Source: an uncultured Oscillospiraceae bacterium (GTDB lineage: Bacteria; Bacillota; Clostridia; Oscillospirales; Ruminococcaceae). From it: DNA of 64,000 bases. Below are positions 48,202 to 56,670 of the stretch, piece by piece; the first letter of the stretch is position 1, and each line of letters starts with the position of its first letter. The notes below the pieces were generated by a model. The model was not told where the DNA came from and did not search any database. It saw only the letters and a program-made list of their open reading frames with translations. The stretch is from NCBI GenBank assembly GCA_904384225.1, contig CAJFJV010000008.1, positions 1 to 64,000 of the forward strand. The letters are read 5' to 3'. The position numbers were made by a program, and so were the translations under genes.

Positions 48202-50548
48202 ACGGGATTTTGTACTGTTGGACGGTGCAATGGGCACCATGCTACAGCAAAAAGGGATGGCTCCTGGAACTATTCCAGAAACACTGAATATTACGCATCC
48301 CGATTGGATTCGGGATATTCACCGGCAGTATATTGACGCAGGGGCAGATATCATTTATAGTAATACTTTTGGAGCAAACAGAAAAAAGCTTGCCGATACG
48401 CCGTATACAGTATCTGAATTGATTGAATCGGCGGTTGCACTTGGCAAATCGGCTGCTAAAGGTACAGATACGCTTGTTGCATTAGATATTGGACCGGTTG
48501 GACAGCTTTTAGAACCAAATGGAAGTTTACGATTTGAAGAGGCCTATAATATTTTCGCGGAAATGATAGATGCAGGTGTACGGGCAGGAGCGGATCTGAT
48601 CGTTTTAGAGACAATGACAGATCTTTATGAAATGCGTGCCGCTCTGCTTGCTGCAAAAGAACGAAGTACCTTACCTGTCGTTTGTACTATGACATTTGAA
48701 GAAAATGGCCGGACCTTCATTGGAACATCAATAGAATCTATGGCAATATCCTTGAGCGCATTAGGTGCGGATGCAGTAGGCATTAACTGTTCGCTTGGCC
48801 CTGCTGAAATTGCAGAATTGATACCTAAGTTGCTCGAATATTTACCTGTTTTAGCTGTTGCCAAGCCGAATGCTGGGCTTCCGATTCCGGAGAGCGGAGA
48901 CTATTCGATCGGGCCGGAGGAATTTGCTATCCAGATGCAAAGAATTGCTGCTTCAGGAGTTAAATTACTGGGAGGCTGCTGCGGAACGACGCCTGACTAT
49001 ATTCGAGCGATACGCAATGCTGTAAATGGCATTACCTTTACACGCGCTGCACCGTTAAAAGATTTCCGTGTGTGCAGCGCCACTAAAGTAGTGGATGCAA
49101 ATCGTGTCCGTGTAATCGGTGAGCGGATCAATCCAACAGGGAAGAAACGGTTTAAGGAAGCACTGCTTCATCATGATATAGATTACATCTTAAAGCAGGG
49201 ATTGGAACAGTGCCGTGCTGGTGCGGATATTTTGGATGTCAATGTGGGACATCCGGAAATAGATGAACCGGCAATGATGGTGACCGTTATAAAGGCGTTA
49301 CAAAGCGTAGTGGAAGCGCCGTTGCAAATCGATTCTTCTGATAAAAAAACCATAGAGGCAGCTTTGCGTGTTTGCAATGGAAAATCGATTGTCAACTCTG
49401 TAAATGGGGAAGATGAAGTACTGGATTCTGTTCTGCCGCTTGTAAAAAAATATGGAGCAGCAGTAGTCGGGTTGACACTCGACCGAAGCGGTATTAAAAA
49501 AAGTGCCGAAGAGAGGTTTCTGATTGCTGAAAAAATCGTAAAACGCGCACTGTCCTATGGAATCCCAAAAGAAGATATTTGTATCGACTGTTTGACGTTG
49601 ACTGCCTCAGCGGAACAAGAGGCAGCAATGGAAACGATACGTGCAGTATCAATGGTGAAGAAGCGCCTTGGCGTCAAGACAGTTTTAGGTGTGTCAAATA
49701 TCTCCTTTGGCTTACCAAACCGCGCCCTTTTAAACCGCACTTTTTTGACACTTGCAATTGGGGCTGGACTTGATCTGCCCATTATGAATCCGAATAATGA
49801 TGATATGATGGGAGCAATACGTGCCTATGCACTGCTTTCCTGTCAAGATTTGCATGCAGATGCGTATGTACAAGCTTATTCCAATGCAGAGGCCGCCCCA
49901 ATACCTGTAGCCCAATCCAACAAAATGACACTGTTTGAAGCGGTAAAAAATGGTTTAAAGGATGAATCGGCAAAAATTGCTGCTTTTTTGCTTGAATCGT
50001 GCGAACCGATGGAAGTCATCAATACGATGTTGATACCGCCGCTTGATGAAGCGGGTGCTTTGTTTGAAAAAGGAAAACTTTTTTTACCACAGCTGATACA
50101 GTGTGCAACGGCGGCTCAGGCTGCCTTTGATGTGATTAAAACAAAAATTGCTGCTTCTGGCGGCGCCTCTGTCAGCAGAGGAATAATTATTTTGGCTACA
50201 GTAAAGGGCGATATTCATGATATCGGGAAAAATATTGTAAAGGTTTTGCTTGAAAACTACGGTTTTACAGTGATCGATCTTGGGAAAGATGTAGATCCAG
50301 AACACATTGTAGATACGGCATTGAGATTGAGCGTACCACTTGTAGGCTTAAGTGCCCTAATGACCACAACACTTAAAAGTATGGCAGATACCATTGCGTT
50401 ACTGCATGAACGCAATGTACCCTGTAAAGTCCTTTGCGGGGGCGCGGTGCTTACACCGGAATATGCCCGGCAGATCGGCGCGGATTTTTACGCAAAGGAC
50501 GCAAAAGAATCGGTTGATATTGCAAAACAGGTATTCGGCGTTTCATAA
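48179..50548 (+). CDS. metH: Cobalamin-dependent methionine synthase, short form
   Basis: Transfers methyl from 5-methyl-THF to homocysteine. Domain order is homocysteine-binding barrel (residues 1-~290; LLDGAMGTMLQQ and zinc motif LLGGCCGTTP), pterin-binding barrel (~310-570; GERINPTGKK), cap and B12-binding domain (KGDIHDIGKNIV, where His is the lower cobalt ligand). It ends at residue 789 without the activation domain, which is encoded by the preceding gene. GTG 48179 follows AAAGGAGGAG. 26 nt separate it from the next regulator. Confidence 0.93.
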   Translation: MDFHKLIERDFVLLDGAMGTMLQQKGMAPGTIPETLNITHPDWIRDIHRQYIDAGADIIYSNTFGANRKKLADTPYTVSELIESAVALGKSAAKGTDTLVALDIGPVGQLLEPNGSLRFEEAYNIFAEMIDAGVRAGADLIVLETMTDLYEMRAALLAAKERSTLPVVCTMTFEENGRTFIGTSIESMAISLSALGADAVGINCSLGPAEIAELIPKLLEYLPVLAVAKPNAGLPIPESGDYSIGPEEFAIQMQRIAASGVKLLGGCCGTTPDYIRAIRNAVNGITFTRAAPLKDFRVCSATKVVDANRVRVIGERINPTGKKRFKEALLHHDIDYILKQGLEQCRAGADILDVNVGHPEIDEPAMMVTVIKALQSVVEAPLQIDSSDKKTIEAALRVCNGKSIVNSVNGEDEVLDSVLPLVKKYGAAVVGLTLDRSGIKKSAEERFLIAEKIVKRALSYGIPKEDICIDCLTLTASAEQEAAMETIRAVSMVKKRLGVKTVLGVSNISFGLPNRALLNRTFLTLAIGAGLDLPIMNPNNDDMMGAIRAYALLSCQDLHADAYVQAYSNAEAAPIPVAQSNKMTLFEAVKNGLKDESAKIAAFLLESCEPMEVINTMLIPPLDEAGALFEKGKLFLPQLIQCATAAQAAFDVIKTKIAASGGASVSRGIIILATVKGDIHDIGKNIVKVLLENYGFTVIDLGKDVDPEHIVDTALRLSVPLVGLSALMTTTLKSMADTIALLHERNVPCKVLCGGAVLTPEYARQIGADFYAKDAKESVDIAKQVFGVS

Positions 50549-50574
50549 GCATTAGAAAGGGGAGAAAAGCGTCG

Positions 50575-51322
50575 GTGTACCGTATTTTGATTGTGGAAGA
50601 TGATCGAGGGATTGCACAGGCAATGAAAGTTCAGATAGAAGCGTGGGGGCTTGAAGCGGTTTGTGTTCAAAATTTTCGCAATGTTTTAGCTGAATTTGCT
50701 GTCAGTGAACCTCATTTGGTGTTGTTGGATATTTCATTGCCCTTTTTTAATGGGTATTATTGGTGCGGTGAAATACGGAAGATATCTAAAGTGCCGATTC
50801 TTTTTATTTCATCTGCATCCGATAATATGAATATGGTGATGGCAATGAACATGGGAGCGGATGATTTTATTGCAAAGCCATTCGATCAAAGTGTTTTTAT
50901 TGCAAAAATACAGGCTATGCTACGTAGGGCATATGACTTTGGAAAGTCTGTTCCAATCTTTGAGCATCGGGGAGCCATCTTAAATACAGGCTATGCTACG
51001 TAGGGCATATGACTTTGGAAAGTCTGTTCCAATCTTTGAGCATCGGGGAGCCATCTTAAATACAGGAGACAGCACATTAAGCTTTCAGAACCAAAAAATA
51101 TCTTTAACAAAAAATGAATACCGTATTTTGCTTGCTTTAATGGAGAATAAGGGGAAAATCGTAAGCCGCGAGCGTTTGATGGAACGTTTATGGGAAACAG
51201 ACAGCTTTATAGATGAAAATACGTTGACAGTGAACGTAAACCGTCTACGAAAGAAGTTAGAGTCAATTGGCCTTCAATCATTTATTTCCACAAAGTTTGG
51301 CGTTGGGTATTTGATTGAATGA
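50575..51322 (+). pseudogene. BceR-like response regulator interrupted by a 76-bp duplication
   Basis: The first frame (GTG 50575 to TAG 51003) encodes a complete OmpR-type receiver: acidic EDD near residue 7, phospho-acceptor Asp in VLLDISLPFFNGYYW, and Lys in FIAKPFD. It then breaks off as a 76-bp tandem duplication shifts the frame. The second frame (from ATG 50993) continues with the linker and the winged-helix DNA-binding domain (LTKNEYRILLALMENKGKIVSRERLMERLW). Removing one copy yields a single protein of normal length, ~223 residues. As it stands the receiver and DNA-binding halves are separate. Confidence 0.88.
50915..51066 (+). repeat. Exact tandem duplication of 76 bp
   Basis: Copy one spans 50915-50990 and copy two 50991-51066, with no mismatch. 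AAATACAGG occurs at 50906, 50982 and 51058, so the unit is bounded by a 9-bp direct repeat, the signature of slipped-strand or microhomology duplication. 76 is not a multiple of three, so each gain or loss toggles the reading frame. Confidence 0.97.
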
Positions 51323-51332
51323 GGAGACAGGC

Positions 51333-52322
51333 ATGCGTTTTTTTCTTTCTTATCTTAAACAACGGCGGACTGGATTGTTTGTTTTTTTTCTATTTTCCAC
51401 AATATTTTTGTGTGTGTTTTTATTATACCATTTGCCAATCGGCGCTGTGCTTTACCCAACAGGTCTTTGTGTTTTGATTGGCATCTGTTTTTTGTTGTAT
51501 GATATGCAGAAAGCCTATCACAAACATCAATGCCTGTCCCGGCTGCAAAAATTGTCTGCTTCTGTTATGGAAGGTTTTCCTCAATGCGATACGATAGATG
51601 ACGCTGATTATCAGCAGATTATCCATATTCTGCGTGAAGAACAGAGAAAGATAGAGAATCAGATGAACATCCGATATACCGAAATGATAGATTACTATAC
51701 TGTATGGGCGCATCAGATTAAAACTCCGATAGCTTCCATGCGTTTGAATCTGCAAAATGAGGATACGGCCTTTTCACGTATGGTGTCAGAGGATCTCTTT
51801 CGAATTGAACAATATGTAGAAATGGTATTGTGTTATTTGCGGCTGGACTCCAGCTCAACCGATTATTTAATACGGGAATATGATTTGGATAGTATTGTGA
51901 AGCAGTCGATTAAAAAATTTGCTTCGCAGTTTATTCGGCGAAAAATCCATCTTTATTACAATCCAATCCATACATTGGTGCTCACAGACGAAAAATGGCT
52001 TTTGTTTGTATTGGAACAGGTATTATCGAATGCTCTAAAATATACGGAATGCGGCTCTATTGCTATATTCCTTGAAGAACCACTGACTCTGTGTATCCGA
52101 GATACTGGAATAGGTATTGCGCCGGAAGATCTTCCGCGTATTTTTGAAAAAGGATATACGGGCTATAATGGAAGAAACGATAAAAAAGCAAGCGGCATCG
52201 GATTGTATCTATGTCGGCGCATCTGTAACAATTTGGGACATACTATTGCAGTGGAATCCTCTTTAGGAGAAGGAACAATCGTTCGATTGGATTTATTCCG
52301 TGAAAAATTGAAAACCGAATGA
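51333..52322 (+). CDS. BceS-like sensor histidine kinase
   Basis: A 329-residue intramembrane-sensing kinase: two transmembrane helices close together (about residues 14-34 and 38-58) with almost no external loop, as in kinases paired with Bce-type transporters. The phospho-acceptor His is in WAHQIKTPIASMRL. The ATPase motifs are EQVLSNALKYTECG (N box), CIRDTGIGI and ASGIGLYLCRRI. ATG 51333 follows GAGGAGACAGG; a longer frame starts at 51315 inside the regulator. It appears intact. Confidence 0.9.
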   Translation: MRFFLSYLKQRRTGLFVFFLFSTIFLCVFLLYHLPIGAVLYPTGLCVLIGICFLLYDMQKAYHKHQCLSRLQKLSASVMEGFPQCDTIDDADYQQIIHILREEQRKIENQMNIRYTEMIDYYTVWAHQIKTPIASMRLNLQNEDTAFSRMVSEDLFRIEQYVEMVLCYLRLDSSSTDYLIREYDLDSIVKQSIKKFASQFIRRKIHLYYNPIHTLVLTDEKWLLFVLEQVLSNALKYTECGSIAIFLEEPLTLCIRDTGIGIAPEDLPRIFEKGYTGYNGRNDKKASGIGLYLCRRICNNLGHTIAVESSLGEGTIVRLDLFREKLKTE

Positions 52323-52324
52323 AC

Positions 52325-52344
52325 TTCTTACGAAAGTGTAAGAA
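52325..52344 (+). promoter_or_regulatory. Likely response-regulator operator
   Basis: TTCTTAC (52325-52331) and GTAAGAA (52338-52344) form a perfect 7-bp inverted repeat with a 6-bp spacer, just after the kinase stop and upstream of the transporter genes. Position and form suit a BceR-type binding site. Confidence 0.6.
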
Positions 52345-52348
52345 AAAT

Positions 52349-52402
52349 AAGGGGAAATGTAAGTCGATTCGATGGCGATGCATTTCCCCTTTTTGCTACA
52401 AT
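52349..52402 (+). terminator. Terminator plus extended -10 of the transporter genes
   Basis: AAGGGGAAATG (52349-52359) and CATTTCCCCTT (52381-52391) form an 11-bp stem, followed by T residues: the end of the kinase transcript. TGCTACAAT (52394-52402) is an extended -10 without a matching -35, as expected for an activator-dependent promoter driving the ABC transporter. Confidence 0.7.
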
Positions 52403-52431
52403 AAAACCATCAGAAATAAGGAGGTTTTTTT

Positions 52432-53196
52432 ATGAGTATGCTGGAAGTCGGCGGTCTCAGAAAAATATATACCACTCGCTTTGGAGGAAATAAGGTTGAA
52501 GCGTTGCGTAATGTCTCGTTCACAGTTGAACAGGGAGAATATGTTGCAATTATGGGTGAGTCCGGCTCTGGAAAAACAACATTACTGAATATTTTAGCGG
52601 CACTCGATAAGCCTACCAGTGGATTTGTAGCATTGGACGGACGAGATCTTTCACAAATTAAAGAATCTGAGATTTCTGCATTCCGAAGGGATAATCTCGG
52701 CTTTGTATTTCAGGAATTTAATCTGCTCGATACCTTTACGCTCGAAGATAATATTTATCTTCCTTTGGTACTTGCTGGAAAACATTATCCTGAAATGAAA
52801 CAGGCACTTGTACCAATTGCGGCGCAACTTGGCATTTCAGAGCTTTTGAAAAAATATCCTTACGAGGTTTCTGGCGGACAGAAACAGCGCGCTGCTGTAG
52901 CCCGCGCCTTAATTACACGGCCTCGTTTGATTCTCGCAGATGAACCCACTGGCGCTTTGGACTCCAAAGCTACGGATGAATTATTGCATCTGTTTGGACA
53001 GATCAATCAGAATGGACAGACTATCCTGATGGTAACACATTCCGTCAAAGCGGCAAGCCATGCCGGACGCGTTTTATTCATAAAAGACGGGGAAGTTTTT
53101 CATCAGATTTATCGCGGAAACAATACAAACGAAGAGCTGTATCAGAAAATATCAGATACACTTACCATGCTTGCAACAGGCGGTGACAGACAATGA
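52432..53196 (+). CDS. BceA-like ABC transporter ATPase
   Basis: A 254-residue ATPase of the MacB/Bce exporter class, usually for resistance to cell-wall-active peptides. Walker A is [12 protein letters not shown], signature SGGQKQR, Walker B LILADEP. The family insertion [16 protein letters not shown] is present. AAGGAGG precedes ATG 52432. It overlaps the permease gene by four bases. Confidence 0.92.
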   Translation: MSMLEVGGLRKIYTTRFGGNKVEALRNVSFTVEQGEYVAIMGESGSGKTTLLNILAALDKPTSGFVALDGRDLSQIKESEISAFRRDNLGFVFQEFNLLDTFTLEDNIYLPLVLAGKHYPEMKQALVPIAAQLGISELLKKYPYEVSGGQKQRAAVARALITRPRLILADEPTGALDSKATDELLHLFGQINQNGQTILMVTHSVKAASHAGRVLFIKDGEVFHQIYRGNNTNEELYQKISDTLTMLATGGDRQ

Positions 53197-55244
53197 AAAG
53201 GGGATTTTACGCAAAACTTGCTTTTACGGGGATCCGAAAGAACAAACGGTTGTATGTCCCTTATATTTTAACCTGTATCGGCATGGTGATGATGTTCTAC
53301 ATTGTAGCGTTTTTAAGTTATAGCCCTGTTTTAACAGGAATCCCGGGCGGCGATACACTGCAAATGATCTTATCACTCGGTACCGGTGTAGTTGGTGTTT
53401 TTGCATTGATATTTCTGTTTTACACCAATTCTTTTTTAATGCGCAGAAGAAAAAAGGAATTTGGGCTCTATAATATTCTTGGTATGGGAAAAGGAAATTT
53501 GGCTCGCGTACTGTTATGGGAAAGCTTAATGATTGCTGCCGTGGCTTTAGGCGGAGGGTTGTTAGCAGGCATTGCACTTTCAAAAATCGCTGAGTTAGGA
53601 ATGGTCAATCTTCTGCAGGGGGAAGTAGGATTCTCTTTAACTCTAGAACCGGAAGCTATTTTACAAGCGCTTTTGCTGTTTGGTGTTATATTTCTTTTGA
53701 TATTGTTGAATACGTTACGTCAAATCCATCTTTCTAATCCAATTGCATTATTACACAGCGAAAATGTTGGAGAGAAGCCGCCGAAAGCAAATTGGATTCT
53801 TGCATTGATGGGAGCCATTATTTTAGCAGCGGCTTATTATCTGGCGGTTACAATTGAAAGTCCGGTAGAAACCTTGCTTTGGTTTTTTGTTGCGGTTATT
53901 ATGGTGATTATCGCAACATATATGTTGTTTGTAGCTGGATCTGTGGTGATTTGTAAGGTTCTACAAAAGAAAAAGGGATATTATTATAAGACCAGTCATT
54001 TTGTTTCTGTTTCTTCGATGGTGTATAGAATGAAACGAAACGGAGCAGGGCTTGCTTCAATATGCATTCTTTGTACCATGGTTTTGGTCATGCTTTCTTC
54101 CACGGTTTGCCTTTATATTGGTACGGAGGACAGCATTCGAAGTCGTTATCCAAGGAATATCAACTTGGATGTTACGGTAGAAGACCTAAATGATATGGAT
54201 TCTAAAAAAATGGATACGATCAGAACGCTTTCAGAAAAAGTCGTATCGGAAAATGGACAATCTACAAACAATATATTGGATTATCAAGTAGCAGCGTTTG
54301 CCGGATACATGAAAAATGGCATCATTGAAACAGATAGTTCACATCTTGTGGATTTTCAATTGGATTACTACTCTGACGTATGGCAAGTTTTCCTTGTTCC
54401 GCTCTCCGACTATAACCGCTTAATGGGGGAAGATGAAACGCTTAATCCGGATGAGGTCCTTATTTATACGACAAAATCTACAGAATATCAATATGATACG
54501 ATTGCTTTTGGAGATCGTGAGCCGTTGAAAGTAAAAAAAGTGGTTCCCACTTTCGCTGATAACGGTGTTGATGCCATGCAGGTTATCCCTTCTCTCTATA
54601 TTTTTATATCAGATTTTAATGCCACAGTGGAACCGCTTTTGTCTATCACGGATTTAAGAGATCAGCAGCTTATTGAAATGCACTGGTTTTATGGGTTTGA
54701 TTTGTCTGGAAACGATGCAATACAAATTGCGATACAAGATCAACTGGAAGCGGCAATTGGTCAGACTGGACTTTTAACAGATAATTTCCATATTAACTGC
54801 GAAGGTGCGGCAAAAGAACGTTCGGGATTTTACGGGCTTTATGGAGGGCTCTTTTTCTTGGGTATTTTGCTTGGGACGGTTTTCCTTTTTGCAGCGGTGT
54901 TGATTATGTACTATAAGCAGATTTCAGAAGGTTACGAAGATCAATCACGATTCGCAATCATGCAAAAAGTCGGGATGACAAAAAGAGAAATTAAAAAAAG
55001 TATAAATTCTCAAATATTAACTGTCTTCTTTCTTCCTCTTATCACAAGCGGGGTTCATCTTGCCTTCGCTTTCCCAATGATTTATAAACTATTAGCTTTG
55101 TTCAGCCTAACGAATCTTGAGCTTCTTATTTTGGTTACGATCTGCTGTTACCTTATTTTTGCATTATTCTATGTTTTAGTATACCGTATCACATCGAAAG
55201 CATACTATTCGATTGTTAGCGGGGCAAGGGAAGGGAAAATATAG
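53193..55244 (+). CDS. BceB-like FtsX-family permease
   Basis: A 683-residue permease: ten predicted hydrophobic segments and a large extracytoplasmic domain (residues ~315-535) between segments 7 and 8, as in BceB. There are two FtsX cores (near residues 60-180 and 565-660). With the ATPase and the histidine kinase it probably forms a sensory transport complex for lipid II-targeting antimicrobials. The substrate cannot be told. Confidence 0.9.
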   Translation: MKRGFYAKLAFTGIRKNKRLYVPYILTCIGMVMMFYIVAFLSYSPVLTGIPGGDTLQMILSLGTGVVGVFALIFLFYTNSFLMRRRKKEFGLYNILGMGKGNLARVLLWESLMIAAVALGGGLLAGIALSKIAELGMVNLLQGEVGFSLTLEPEAILQALLLFGVIFLLILLNTLRQIHLSNPIALLHSENVGEKPPKANWILALMGAIILAAAYYLAVTIESPVETLLWFFVAVIMVIIATYMLFVAGSVVICKVLQKKKGYYYKTSHFVSVSSMVYRMKRNGAGLASICILCTMVLVMLSSTVCLYIGTEDSIRSRYPRNINLDVTVEDLNDMDSKKMDTIRTLSEKVVSENGQSTNNILDYQVAAFAGYMKNGIIETDSSHLVDFQLDYYSDVWQVFLVPLSDYNRLMGEDETLNPDEVLIYTTKSTEYQYDTIAFGDREPLKVKKVVPTFADNGVDAMQVIPSLYIFISDFNATVEPLLSITDLRDQQLIEMHWFYGFDLSGNDAIQIAIQDQLEAAIGQTGLLTDNFHINCEGAAKERSGFYGLYGGLFFLGILLGTVFLFAAVLIMYYKQISEGYEDQSRFAIMQKVGMTKREIKKSINSQILTVFFLPLITSGVHLAFAFPMIYKLLALFSLTNLELLILVTICCYLIFALFYVLVYRITSKAYYSIVSGAREGKI

Positions 55245-55347
55245 AAAGTGGTTTATTTTCTTAATGCGGAGAAGACTTGCTGAGGATAAGGATGAATAGC
55301 TGTAAATGCGTTGTGCAAAATAACTTAATGTGAGGAAAAGCCTTATT

Positions 55348-55566
55348 ATGGATAATATAATGCTTTGCAAACGACAGAATAGAACAGGAAAACCGATACA
55401 CTCTGTATCGAAGTGGATCGGGCGGCTTGTCACTTGGATTGGTTTAATCATTGTCGGGATTCTTGCTATACCAGCAGGTGTTTTATGCCTTTTGATTTTT
55501 GCTACAAGATCTCTTGTGGATTGGATTGTTTCACTTCTCAATAAGAATCGCAAAGATATTTTGTAG
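55348..55566 (+). CDS. Small membrane protein, unrecognised
   Basis: A 72-residue protein with a basic N-terminus and one or two hydrophobic helices (about residues 26-60), ending in LLNKNRKDIL. GAGGA at 55332-55336 precedes ATG 55348. It lies 103 nt after the transporter permease and before a strong terminator, so it may belong to that transcript. No family recognised; small membrane accessory proteins do occur with such transporters, but that is only context. Confidence 0.5.
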   Translation: MDNIMLCKRQNRTGKPIHSVSKWIGRLVTWIGLIIVGILAIPAGVLCLLIFATRSLVDWIVSLLNKNRKDIL

Positions 55567-55635
55567 CTGGAATAAAATTCATATTGATAAAGAGAAGCCG
55601 GAAAAACCGGCAATAGGGGGATTATCCATAGATGA

Positions 55636-55676
55636 AAGAAGGATGCAGCAAATTTTTTGCTGCATCCTTCTTCCTT
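55636..55676. terminator. Strong terminator
   Basis: AAGAAGGATGCAGCAAA and TTTGCTGCATCCTTCTT form a near-perfect stem with a short loop, followed by CCTTGTAA. The A-rich left flank gives activity on both strands. Confidence 0.8.
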
Positions 55677-55801
55677 GTAAAACAGAATTGATCATTTTTA
55701 TAATGCGTTTTTTCTTAAAAAAGTATCATGGCTTTATTCCTATTTTATGACGTAATATGTGAAAGCATTAGCAGTTTTTAATCAATCCGAATTGATTTCT
55801 C

Positions 55802-55888
55802 TTTTCATTTTTTTAAAACGATGTTATAATAAAAACACAACCGAACTATTCAAAAAGGACTATTTTCATCACGGGATACAAGTCCTTT
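55802..55888 (+). promoter_or_regulatory. Promoter and leader hairpin of the phosphoribosyltransferase
   Basis: TATAAT (55825-55830) with a weak TTTTCA (55802-55807) 17 bp upstream. In the leader AAAGGACT (55854-55861) is exactly complementary to AGTCCTTT (55881-55888) with a 19-nt loop. No T-run follows, so it is not a terminator. It does not resemble a purine riboswitch. Confidence 0.5.
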
Positions 55889-55933
55889 GGAATGGAAGAG
55901 GCAGATTTATGGCGTGAACTTGGAGGGTTTGAA

Positions 55934-56497
55934 ATGGATCAATATTATGAAATGAATGTAGCAGGGTTAACACGTCAGTTACCGCTTTGTAAGGTATCAG
56001 ACGATCTTTACATTGGTGCATTTGTCATATTTGGCGATGTTGAACTTACCGTCAATTCGGCCAGAGAGCTTTTAAAAGTAGCTCCAGAGCATGATATAAT
56101 GATTACAGCAGAATCAAAAGGCATTCCGTTGGTTTATGAGATGGCACGGCAATCCGGGGAAAACAATTATCTGATTGCACGGAAGGCGCCTAAATTGTAT
56201 ATGAAAAATATTGTTTCGACGGAAGTGACTTCTATAACAACAGCAAAAAAGCAGATGCTGTATATCGACAGTGATGATGTCAAATTAATGGAAGGAAAAC
56301 GTGTCTTGATCATTGATGATGTAATCAGTACGGGCGAAAGTCTTCGTGCAGTCGAAAAGCTTGTCAAACAATCCGGCGGCACGGTGGCAGGGCGTATGGC
56401 CATCCTGGCTGAAGGTGACGCGAAATATCGCGACGATATTCAGTACCTCGCTTATTTGCCGTTGTTTAATTCAGACGGCACGCCAAAAGAAGCGTAA
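55934..56497 (+). CDS. Purine phosphoribosyltransferase family protein
   Basis: A 187-residue type I phosphoribosyltransferase. The PRPP motif is RVLIIDDVISTGESLRA (about residues 120-136), and the N-terminal part (MITAESKGIPLVYEMAR) resembles adenine or xanthine phosphoribosyltransferases. The base is undetermined. ATG 55934 follows TTGGAGGG; the in-frame start 55892 would lie in the leader hairpin region. Confidence 0.83.
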   Translation: MDQYYEMNVAGLTRQLPLCKVSDDLYIGAFVIFGDVELTVNSARELLKVAPEHDIMITAESKGIPLVYEMARQSGENNYLIARKAPKLYMKNIVSTEVTSITTAKKQMLYIDSDDVKLMEGKRVLIIDDVISTGESLRAVEKLVKQSGGTVAGRMAILAEGDAKYRDDIQYLAYLPLFNSDGTPKEA

Positions 56498-56511
56498 TAC
56501 ATAATATAGAG

Positions 56512-56545
56512 GGACAGAATCCGAATTTTTTCGGATTCTGTCCTT
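56512..56545 (+). terminator. Terminator after the phosphoribosyltransferase
   Basis: GGACAGAATCCGAA (56512-56525) and TTCGGATTCTGTCC form a perfect 14-bp stem with a short T loop, then TTTGG. 56546-56670 is AT-rich and holds no gene. Confidence 0.85.
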
Positions 56546-56670
56546 TGGTCTATAAGCAGACACGTAGTATATGCGGTTAATTTACAAAAAATTATTTTCT
56601 CCTCTATTAAAATATGATAGACTAAATATAAAATTTTATTAATTAAATAGAAAGAGGCGAAAACAGTCGT

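Noticed and set aside
55830-55933. Purine or PRPP riboswitch ahead of the phosphoribosyltransferase
   Set aside because: Only one simple hairpin is visible; conserved riboswitch core motifs are missing.
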